Assembly (NCBI GenBank): GCA_009792885.1
Contig: WMCF01000203.1
Coordinates: forward strand, 1-64,000
Length of the DNA: 64,000 nt
Direction of reading: 5' to 3'
From: Eremophila alpestris peregrina
Lineage: Eukaryota > Chordata > Aves > Passeriformes > Alaudidae
Shown: one piece after another, positions 49,611 to 60,400 of the stretch
Layout of the letters: each line of letters opens with the position of its first letter
Numbering within the stretch: position 1 is the stretch's first letter
The notes under the pieces: model-generated
The model's database searches: none
The model's input: the letters and a program-made list of their open reading frames with translations, nothing else
Told to the model about the DNA's origin: nothing
Program-made: the position numbers and the translations under genes

Positions 49611-51020
49611 GATTAAAGGAAAACATAATTCAGTGGTTACAGAAATAACTACATTGGGGAATGCAAGACATAAATTACAAAACAAAAGGCTTTATAATGC
49701 AGTTAGAGTTCTAATTATTAACGTTTGCATTACTTCACATGTGGCCACTTGGAAGTTATGCAATGAGAAGACATTTAAAATTATGTTTATATGCAGACCG
49801 TGGAGCACAGAACTCATTATTTCCCCTAAAAATCTCATAACAATTTTTGCACAGTGGTGCAATCTTCCCTCAAAAACATCTCATTCTGGTAAGAAAAATA
49901 AAACACAATTATTGTGTATTATCAAATAACCTATCTGAACCTCTTCAAGGTTGTGTTTAATGGTACCTATAACAGCTCCCCTGATTTAAGATTTCTGGTG
50001 TTTGTTATTGACTCTGTGAAATGTTTTTGTTAGGAGTTGTGTATCTGTTTAATTTATTGCCTTCCCTGTTTCTTGTCCTTTTTATTTTAACATTGAATGA
50101 GCACTAGTCAGATGGCCTTGCAAATATTATAGAAATACCTATTTTTCTCTCATTCCAAAATCTGAGCAATCAATTCTGTAAAAAAATTCTTTGAAGTTTT
50201 TGGCCTTAATGACTAATCAGTAGGCTTCCTGAGAAAATGAGCACCAAAATCCTTTAAATAAACTACAGTTATCTGTTCTTTTGCAGGGGTTTCCAGACCA
50301 AATGTATACTATGATATTTATGCCAAAGATGCATAATAAGTGCCTTAGCCAAACTCCTCAGTCTTTATTATGATGCTAGAAGTTTTGTCATTAGAAAGAG
50401 GATGGTTTTATTATACTCAAACATGATAAGCAATGATTCTGGGGCTCCTGAGTGACACATAAAACTGTATAGCTATTGATAGTACATGCCCATATTCTTC
50501 TTGCATTTCAGACCTTACTGTGGCAAGCTGAACCAAATACTTATTAGATGACCCTCAACACTAAATGCTGATTTCTTCTAAATGAAGAAGAGTAAAAATG
50601 CACATAGAGAAAAACAGTGTCAAAAATGGGAGGGGAAATTAAAAAGAGGCTGCTAGAAACCACTTTATTAAGTAACTTCATAGTTTTCAAACTAGGAACT
50701 AGTTTTGATTAAAAGACTACCCGGATTACGACAGGAAGTGAAGCAAAGCAATACAAAATCAATGGAGAAAGGTATGACTAGCACTGATAAAACACTGACA
50801 GATAACATGAGAAACCGATAAAGAAACCTTTACCGTAAGGTTTCGCTACCCTACCGAAGCCAAGTGTACCTAGAAGGATGCGCTTTTGCTGTTGTCCTGA
50901 ATGGGGCCTCCCGAACCGGCATTCGCCATCACAGCCGGCCGCGTTTCTGCCCCGCCCTCCTGCCGCCGGCCACGGCCAGCGCGCCTCCAGAGCGGCCGGG
51001 CCGTGAGCGGGGGCCACGGC

Positions 51021-51357
51021 GCCCTCAGGGCACCCTCAGGGCATCCTCACGACACCCTCACGGCTCCCTCAGGGCATCCTCACTGCACTCTCAGGGCATC
51101 CTCACTGCACTCTCAGGGCTCCCTCANNNNNNNNNNNNNNNNNNNNNNNNNNNNNNNNNNNNNNNNNNNNNNNNNNNNNNNNNNNNNNNNNNNNNNNNNN
51201 NNNNNNNNNNNNNNNNNNNNCCTCACGACACCCTCACGGCTCCCTCAGGGCATCCTCACTGCACTCTCAGGGCATCCTCACTGCACTCTCAGGGCTCCCT
51301 CAGGGCGCCCTCATGGCACCCTCACGACACTCTCAGGCCTCCCTCACGGCACCCTCA
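51021..51357. repeat. 11-bp minisatellite in the TUBGCP4 promoter, interrupted by N
   Basis: Tandem units with the pattern CCCTCAGGGCA and variants (TCCTCACTGCA, CCCTCACGGCT), strictly 11 bp apart in both blocks. The 82 bases before the gap (51045-51126) and the 82 bases after it (51221-51302) are identical. True copy number is unknown because of the gap. Confidence 0.92.
51127..51220. other. Assembly gap (94 N)
   Basis: A run of N within the minisatellite. The identical flanks suggest that the two contig ends overlap rather than flank missing sequence. Confidence 0.99.
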
Positions 51358-51528
51358 CGCCGCGCTCCGCGGAGCCGCTGCCCGTGCCGGCGTGCCCGCC
51401 CTCGCTGCCCCTCCCCGGCCGTTCCCGCCCCCGGCCGTGCCCCCCCCCCGCTCCCCGGCGCCCCCCGCCCGCCGTTCCCGGCGGCCCCCGCGCCGCTCCC
51501 GGCAGCCCGCGCGGCCCCGCGCGCCAGG

Positions 51529-54500
51529 ATGATCCACGAGCTGCTGCTGGCGCTGAGCGGGTACCCGGGCGCGGCCTTCACCTGGAGCAAGCGCGGCGGT
51601 CTCCAGGTGTGGCACGGCCCCGGCCAGCGCCCACCCCTACCCCCGCCCCGCCTGCTCTCCGCCCTGCGCGGCCCGTCTGTCCATCCGTCCGTCACCGCTG
51701 TTTCCCCTTCCAGGTTTCTCAGGAGCTGCCGTTTCTGCACCCCAGTGAGACCAGCGTCCTGAACCGGCTCTGCCGCCTCGGCACCGACTACATCCGCTTC
51801 GCCGAATTCGTGGAGCAGTACACGGGACACGTCCAGCAGCAGGTGCGGCCGGGAAGAGCGCTGCAGGTGCCAGGGAGGCCAAGCTGCCCAGGACACAGGA
51901 GTGGCCGTGGCCGGTGGCCCATGCCCGTGCTCACGCTAGCACCGAGCAGAGCTCCAGAACGCTCTCTGCGATGCATCTAAGGAAGGGTAGAGAGCAGTGA
52001 AGGATTATTTAAATGTAAAATCTTATTCTTGGGAAAGTCTTGTAATAATTTCTGACCACAGCAGACCAGCCAGCGTTTGTGAACTAAGCAGGATGCTGGT
52101 GACTATCTATCCTCGTAATTTGCGAAGAGCCTTGAGATCCAAGAGGCATGCTTCAGTGAAAAGAAGCACTGGTACCAGTGTCTTCCAGCACTTGCATAGG
52201 TCCACAAAAGAGCTAAATATAAATCTGCTCAAGTAACTCTCATGGTGCCAAGGTTGTATTTGTTTTTCTGGTCACTTTATGGTGAGCTAAGGTGCATTTC
52301 AACATGTTTGGAGCACTGACTATTGCTGTGACATTGCACAGATAATTATGTTACTCTTCAGACTTGTACTAGGATGCTGATGCAGATTTTATTGTTTGGT
52401 TTCAGGATCACCATCAATCTCAGCAAAACCAGGGTGGATTGCATGGCATTTATTTGAGAGCCTTCTGCACAGGTCTTGATTCAGTGCTGCAGCCTTATCG
52501 ACAGGCACTACTTGACCTAGAACAAGAGGTAAAGGAGAGAGATACAGAACAAGAGGCTGTGGTGCTGCTGGCAGATTGTGGAAACTTGTAATTTCTGCAG
52601 TAAACATGCTAGCAGTAGTTTCTAAGATGCAACAAGGTATTTTCCACATTAGTGATGCCTTCCAAATTATTCCTGTGAAATGCCATTGTAACTTACTTCT
52701 CATGCTAATAAGTGTCGCCTCTTCCTTCAGTTCAGTAAAGGCTCCATCTTTGTCAGAACCCAGTTCTGTTTTCAGGTTTAGAGGTTTTGATGAATCTCTG
52801 CTAGACTAGTACCCGTCATATCTTGGGTAGTGTCACCATCCAGTGGTTGCGATAATTAATGTTCATTAATTGCTTTGTCTTTATAGTTTCTGGCTGACCC
52901 ACATCTTTCCATCTCACATGTTAATTACTCCTTGGACCAGGTATGTCATGTTATTAAAGAGGTAGTCTTTGCTCTTATCCTTCACTGAGTAATAAGAAGG
53001 TGGGTGGGATGAACAACATCATGCCATTCCATTTTTATCTAATGCCTTCACATCTGTAGTCCCTTAATCACGCTCAGAGGATGCACTTCAACACAAAGCT
53101 AAGGTCCTCCACCTTGACCCTCAGACATTCCTTACTGACTGTGTTTAGCATGAACTACTGCTGGAACATAGTAACTTCATGCATCTTGATGGAGGGAAGA
53201 CCTCCTTCCTAGAGATTTGCATGTCCTGTTTCTAATTTGTGGGGAAAGACAGATAATGGTTTCATTAAGTTACTGTGTTCAGCTGCTGTCCACAGTTACT
53301 CAAGTATAGTGTTTTTTTCTCTCTTCCTTACATAACAACCTAAATAAATATTTCTCTTCTTCTGCAGTTCCAGTTACTCTTCCCCTCTGTGATGGTCATG
53401 GTGGAACAGATCAAAACTCAAAAGGTACAGTAAAATTGCAGCTAGTTTCTCATAACAAGTTTCCTCTTTAACTGATGAAGTAATTTCTGCCCCTATCCTA
53501 GACTTCTAATACTAGAAAATAATGTATTTTCAGTAATGGATGCCCTATTACTAGTTCTGCTGTAAGCATTGAGACTATTGTTCAAATTAATTTACACTGT
53601 ATTTTACTTTTTCCCTTATCCCACAATCTTTGATGTCTTGAATTTTCTAAGATAGGATACTGATGGTTGGAATTTTTTCTGAGTGTTTTCTCGAATTGTT
53701 GCCTGAAATAAAAAAGGCAGAGACTAACATTTTCAGAATCCAGAGATGCTTACATTATTTTGAGGGAAAATATTGAGAGAAGCTTGAGTGTAGAGCCACA
53801 CACAGAAGGCCTTTTTCATCTCTGCACAGAGTATGTTGCACCTTTCTTTCTGTAAGACTTGTTCAGTTTGTGAAGGCATTTTTTTGTTAGCTGAAAGTGT
53901 AATGTTTAAATGTATAAAAAGGTCAGTACAGATCCAAATAACAGACCTAATCTAACCTTTTCTTTCTACAGATTCATGGATGCCAGATATTGGAGGCAGT
54001 CCACAAACACAGCTGTGGGGGGTTGCCTCCTGTTCGCAGTGCTCTTGAAAAGTATGTTGATACAGTAAAACTATTACTTCATTCTTCTGGAGTTGGTGTC
54101 AAGGTGTTTCTTCCTTGTTGAAACAGTACATGCAATACAGCCTTGCACGGTATAAAAGTAGCAGTACCATGCAGGGCAGAACTGTCACCATCCCCACAAA
54201 GCAGGCTTGTGGTGGGAACTAAGGCATCCTCCATACTTTGGATTAAGGGCTCAGAAAACTTCAGACCCAGTGTTGTTTTCTTCTTTTGAAGTCTACATGA
54301 ATTATTTTGCATGTGGTAGACCTGTTACTGATCTTTCATCCTTCAAAATGATAAATGTGACTGTGTGAGTGTTGTGATGTTTGTATGTCCTTGTGGAGAA
54401 AGTCAAACTACTTAAAAGTCATTTGAGTAGAAACAGCAGCCATTGCAGACTTACAGCTCTGGTATTCGAGCAGATTTCCATGGAGAAGCCACATGTTCAG

Positions 54501-57447
54501 AGGATCTCTTAGCTTAGTTTTCCACCTTGTAGTTTTGTCCACCTTTCTCTGTTAAAAAAAAATATATATATATAAAATACCACATTAGCAATTTAGTACT
54601 TGCCATACTGCCTGACTGACCAACTGGGCCTTCTGGAATGACATACAAGGAGATTTTGATTACTGTGTGCAAAGGCCTGACTGATCTTTTCTCTTGGCCT
54701 CAGGATTCTGGCTGTGTGCCATGGAGTCATGTATAAGCAGCTCTCTGCCTGGATGCTGCATGGATTGCTACTCGACCAACATGAAGAGTTCTTCATCAAA
54801 CAGGGCCCCTCTTCTGGAAATGTCCCTAGCCAGCCTGAAGAAGATGAGGATGACTTAGGAATTGGGGGACTTACAGGAAAACAGCTACGAGAACTGCAGG
54901 ACCTGGTAAGATCTACAGGTCTTAACTTGGCATCTTTGGTCCTTAGGGAACTAAAGAAGAAGTTTATTGTATTCTGCTTCAGTGCAAGCTGTGCTAGACT
55001 GGATGTACACTGAAACATGCTGGGATGGTAAATGGAAATAATTCTGCATTAGGTTGCTGCTAGGCATAAGGGACAGAGACCCATTATTTGGCACAGCTGG
55101 ATAACCCCAGGGCAGAAAGCCCTGAGGATGGAGTCTGTGGAGATGCTGATGTCAAGTAATGGGAACTGCTGCATGCCCACTGCTCTTGACTGACTGGTTT
55201 CTCATTCCTTATGTCCAACACTGTCACCTGTTTAACACAGGCACTGGTGGTAGTGTGAGCAGTTGCAAGGAACAGGGTGTGAGGAACTTGGCTGTTGACT
55301 TGATTTGCACTTTCTATGGGCAGCTGGGTCAGGTGCCCTTTTTGCACCACCATTAGTTGTGCAAATGTTACCTAACAGGTTAATACCACTGACATTACTG
55401 GTAGAAGATGTGTTATGTGAGAGGCAAGGGACTGCTAAGCAAGGGAGCACCCTGCCAGCACACTGGTGAAATGTGGTAACTCTTCCTGAGATGCTATACC
55501 ATGAAAGTGCCCTTTTGCAAAGCAGTTTCCTCAATGGAGTATTCTTCCACACTGAGCATTTGAATAGTGCCTGAAGAGAGAACAGTGTGGAGCAAGTTCA
55601 ACCCTAAATTCTCTCACCTCTAGTTTATGGTGAGAAAACATTGCATGGGCACTTACGGAGTTAGTGTGGTGCACACAGCTTGGCTGTGACCACACAGAAA
55701 CTCTGTATTGCATACCAATTAAGTGACCTGTGCCAACAGCCTCTGCTGAAAACAGACTGCACCCAGAGAAAAACGGGGAAACTGTGAAAGTCAGTTTGTG
55801 GAAAAATCTGTTATTTCATTATATTGGATAAAGAAAGTGAAAATTGTTGCATTTTCTTGGTCCATGGTGGAAATTGTAGACTAAGCAACTTCTTTCTTCA
55901 GTATTATTGACTAACAGTATTGGCAATTCTTCAGTGAAAGAGTAAAATAACATCTTTTGAGTTTAAATGGGATAGATCAATAAAAGACAGATGAAATTAT
56001 CAGTATTGTGTTCCTGAAGGAAGATCTTGCCTCCATACTGGGAGTTCCTTATTAACATTCAGAAAAAAAGTTAATAACTTACTGTGTTGTTCTAAAACTG
56101 TTACAAGAACTGAGAAATTTGCCTTATGTTTGCTAGCAAGCCTTTGGATCTTTATCCTATTTGCTCACTGGTGGAGGTGTTTATATTTGGCCTGTATCAC
56201 AAATGTTCTATCAGTGTTAAAATGGTTGTAGGGGAGGATTATTTTTGGTAATGCCAGTTAACATTGTTATGGCAGCAAAAGACTGATGTAATGCATTTGC
56301 AATAAAATTCCTTTTGCTTGTGTAACATAATCCTTTAATACAGCCAATTTGTTGCTGTTCCACAAAGGTTTAGTTTCTTTTCCCCCTTCTGCTCCACTCA
56401 GATGGAAGCAATTTCTCTAGGGAGATCTGTAGCATACCAGAAGCATAAGGAAGTTTACTGGCTTATTTTAATGATACAAATTAGTTCTGCTACCTTTCTG
56501 CTTATTTCCAGTGTTCTTAGATTGGAACTCACACAGCCCCCTTTACACACCTTTTCTATCTGGTTTTCTGACACTGTTTTGCACTTGATTTCTTTTGCCT
56601 GGTGTCTCTGGCAGCGCCTGATTGAGGAGGAGAACATGTTAGCTCCATCTCTAAAGCAGTTTTCTCTGAGAGTGGAAATGCTGCCTTCATACATTCCTGT
56701 ACGGGTTGCTGAGAAAATCCTCTTCGTGGGAGAATCTGTTCAGATGTTTGAGAATCAGAATGTTAACCTGACCAGAAAAGGTAAGGAGTATCTTTCTTGC
56801 AACCTTTGCTCAACCTTTATGAGTGACTGACACATAGTTTCCAAAATGCGACATTAACCAATTCAACAGTCCTGACTATTGACTATTGCTGTTCTTCAGA
56901 CTGTATGGATACTTGTGTGTCTTCTAGCTCAGGTAGTTAAAAAAAAACCAAAGTCTCCAAACAGGATAGATTCGAAAGGGGCAGAGGTATGGGGAGGCCC
57001 AAATCAACTGGTTAATGTGGCAGAAAAGTTTGTGGGTTCAAAGATCTAGCTCAGTCCTAGAAACAGGGCTTTTAGCAACAACCATTTATGTAGAAAATAT
57101 TTGGGTGTTTTACTGATAGCACAGCACTGCCATGCAAGTGTCTGCACCTGTACGTGTAATAGCAATTTTATACCTTGGTGCTTGTACTTTGAAGCCTCCT
57201 CCTCACCTTCTTTGCCAGACCTGAGGCAGTGCTGCTGGACAGCCTTTCTGTTCCACTGTGCTGGAAGGGGTCTGCACATCTCCATCCCTTGTTACTCTCT
57301 GAAACTTCTCATTGCTGCACAGGCTCCATCCTAAAAAACCAGGAGGACACTTTTGCAGCAGAGCTACATCGACTCAAGCAGCAACCACTTTTTAGTTTGG
57401 TGGACTTTGAGTCAGTGGTTGACTGGATACGGAGCACTGTTGCTGAG
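51529..57447 (+). CDS. TUBGCP4: TUBGCP4 exons 1-9: GRIP1 (N-terminal) domain
   Basis: This covers about residues 1-338, the helical N-terminal half through which GCP subunits pack laterally in the ring. Landmarks are LHPSETSVLNRLCRLGTDYI, EQYTGHVQQQ, GIYLRAFCTGLDSVLQPY, CHGVMYKQLSAWMLHGLLLD, EEFFIKQGP, LPSYIPVRVAEKILFVGESV and NQEDTFAAELHRLKQQPLF. An acidic linker (QPEEDEDDLGIGG) lies at about residues 219-231. Only scattered conservative changes from human, mainly in exon 1 (AAFTWSKRGG). Confidence 0.94.
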
Positions 57448-60400
57448 GTGAGCATCCCATTAAGGGTAAATACTGTGCAGGCTGAGAAGCTCTTAAGGTT
57501 TGTGAAGGACTTGGAAGAAGGGGATTTGTCAGTGCCAGTGAATCTGAATGGTGCAGCTGTTCTAACTTCTCAGAGCTTCATGTAAACCCCACTTCTAATG
57601 ACAAAAAGACATTAACAAATACTATGCTCTTGGATGAGGGAAAGAAGGGCATTTCTTTTTTTTTTCTTTCACTTGAAATGACTTCAGAACTTTTCCTTTG
57701 CTTTCATCATAATAGATGTCATCTCACTGAGCACATGCTTTGGCAGTTTTCCATCTTTTTTTCACTTGGGGCAGGGAGGAGAACCTAAGAAAATGAGGAG
57801 GTTAGAGAAGCAAGAACAAAGCTGGGGTAGAACTGATTTCATAGGAATTTGCACTTTTTTTGTCACAGGTCTTCAGGTTTCTTAGGCAGAGTTTTTTTTG
57901 CCAGTATATATCAAGAATTTTAACTGGTATCGTGGGCTGCTACATGTAGGCTGTGTTCTATTGTACTTTATAAGCATTTTGTATAGGTGCTCTTTTTATC
58001 TGCAACACAAGTGTTTAAAGGCAAGCAGCTACTCTTCTCTCTGAAGGGGTGAAATAATTCTGAGGGAAGTTTCTGTTTTGTTTGATTTTTGTTTCTTCAC
58101 TAGCATCTTTGGAAACTGATGGTGGAGGAATCTGATCTACTAGGACAACTGAAGGTAATGCAACTGCTAGTTTGTTTTTGCTAAAGCAGCTCTTTCTTCC
58201 CTTCTTTCTTCCTATTAAATACTTTACTGCCTTGCACTCTGGGCTTTCTTCATTTAGGTAAAGCTGTTTTAATTTTCCAGTCTCAAGAATGAGCATACAC
58301 TGATAGAACTTGGTCAGAGACAGAGTTAGAGGGGTGGGTGTGTGTGGTTTTGTAGTTTGCATCTTGCAGCAAAGGCAGTGTAGACTTTTTGATCAGTGAA
58401 TGAAATTCAGGGCTCTCCAACTGTGTTTAGAAACAGCAGTTGTCCAAATAATAAAAATGGGTACTTATCAGCTAGGATGCTTAATATTTCTGCTCAGTTT
58501 TTGGTATGTTTGGTACCAAAAAATTATCTCCACAGATAATAAAAGACTTTTACCTTTTGGGAAGAGGTGAGCTGTTTCAGGCCTTCATTGACACTGCACA
58601 GCACATGTTAAAGACACCACCTACAGCTGTAACTGAACATGGTGAGTGTTGTTCATTTGCTTTCCAAACTGTCCTCATTGTGGTATAGCAGGAAAGTGGT
58701 GAGCCATGTCTGGTACAGAAGAGTTCTGTCTTTACTATCTACATAATGTCATTAGTTTGAAACTACAGCACTGGTGAATTAGAATGTCTCACAGAGGGAG
58801 TGAAAACTTCTGATGGCAGGTGTTTGAAACTGGAAATAAGAGTGTCAATAGTGCATCAGTGTTGTCATTTAGGACCAAGTATAAATAATTAATGGGTGCA
58901 AAATTAACACTAGCTGCATCATCTTATGCTGATGTGTGTTCTCTTGTTGACAGATGTCAACATTGCATTTCAGCAGTCTGCTCATAAGGTGCTGTTAGAT
59001 GATGACAACCTTCTTCCTCTTCTTCACTTAACCATTGAGTATCATGGAAAAGAACATAAAGGTATCTACTTGCATTTTTAGAAGTAAATTAAGAGGGGGA
59101 CATGATGACCTTGTTTTCAAATCGATTACTTACCCTTCTCTCAAGTTAAAGAAACACTAATTTTGTTCCCTTCACTGCCTTATGTGATGGCCTAGACTAC
59201 TTTGGCTCTTAATTTTGTTCTTTTCCCCTTTTCTTTCTTGCCATGGTTGCACTGACTGAGAAGATAACATAATTCAGCACCTTACTTATTTTTAGATACT
59301 TCTCAGACTCGTGAAGGGCCTTCCCGGGAATTATCTCCACGTGAAGCCCCCACATCTGGGTGGGCAGCTCTGGGCCTTTCTTACAAAGTTCAGTGGCCAC
59401 TGCACATTCTTTTTACTCCTGCTGTTCTTGAGAAGTAAGTATTAGGTATGGTCTTTCTATATTCGTTTGTATGTTCCCTGTTGTGAGGCACTCACCAATG
59501 TGTTGGGGTTTTTTCCTCTATGGAGAGAAAGGTAGAGCTACTGCTCCCTGAACTTAAAATGGCTCATTCCACTCACATTGAAAGTGCTTGTAATGACAGT
59601 AAGATCTGCAAGATGCTGACAGATCAGCACTGATCTACAAACAACACTACTTTAACAAACAGTGCTTTCATTGACAGCTCCCCTCCTTACACTGGAACTA
59701 ACTTGGTATATTTTAGGTCAATAATCAATACAAGCAGAAATCTTACTCTGCAGCACGTGCCATGGGCCACAACCTCATTGGCCCTAACTGCTGGCAGTCA
59801 CTTGCTGTTTCTTTGTCCAGTCCTGCATTGTTACATTCTCCAGTACCTGCAGCAGAGGAAGATTTGAGGCTTACCCAGGTTTGTATGTTTTGCTGGCAGG
59901 TACAATGTTGTGTTCAAGTACCTGCTGAGCGTGCGGCGGGTGCAGGCTGAGCTGCAGCACTGCTGGGCTCTGCAGATGCAGCGCAAACACCTCAAGTCCA
60001 ACAGAACAGATGCCATCAAGTGGCGTCTGAGGGATCACATGGCCTTCCTGGTGGACAATCTGCAGTATTACCTGCAGGTCAGTATTATAGAGAAAGATAA
60101 ACTGTATCAGTTAATCAGAAACTGGCAGAAATGCATGAAGGGAGCACTGGAGACCTATCTCTGGTTTCTGATTCCTTGTACCTTAAGGAAATCAGGATTT
60201 CCTTTGCAACTCTAGAGCTTCCTCCAAGCTCCCAGTCTACTGCTACAATTACAAAGTTTTTGGACTTGTGAATCAGTGAAATGGAGTTTTTTAGTGGCTC
60301 TCTAAGGCTGCTAAATGTGAGAAACCACTCATCTCTCAAGGACCATCATTAAGATACCATCCTGGTTCCTTCTCTGGCCTCTTTAAGTGAACTCTACTTT

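Larger units (their letters stand above)
48330..50904. other. Divergent intergenic region between IQGAP1 and TUBGCP4
   Basis: Beyond the IQGAP1 island the sequence becomes A/T-rich and carries two CR1 3' ends. An ACAGGAAGTG sequence at 50731-50740 fits the ETS-factor consensus, but by itself it is weak evidence. No exon or RNA gene was recognised in 49610-50900. Confidence 0.55.
50905..51720 (+). promoter_or_regulatory. TUBGCP4: TUBGCP4 CpG-island promoter, 5' UTR and exon 1
   Basis: GC-rich, CpG-dense sequence around the TUBGCP4 start, separate from the IQGAP1 island by about 2.3 kb. The proximal part (51358-51528) is almost entirely G/C. The part before it is the 11-bp minisatellite. The transcription start is probably within 51360-51520, but this cannot be read directly. 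Confidence 0.7.

Noticed and set aside
50731..50740. ETS-type site as the TUBGCP4 core promoter
   Set aside because: A single 10-bp match about 800 bp from the ATG and outside the CpG island is expected by chance fairly often. It was recorded only as a weak note.
50901..51980. 359-codon plus-strand frame through the minisatellite and the N gap
   Set aside because: It runs through 94 unknown bases and an 11-bp repeat array, and overlaps TUBGCP4 exons 1 and 2 in other frames. It is an artefact of GC-rich repeat sequence.
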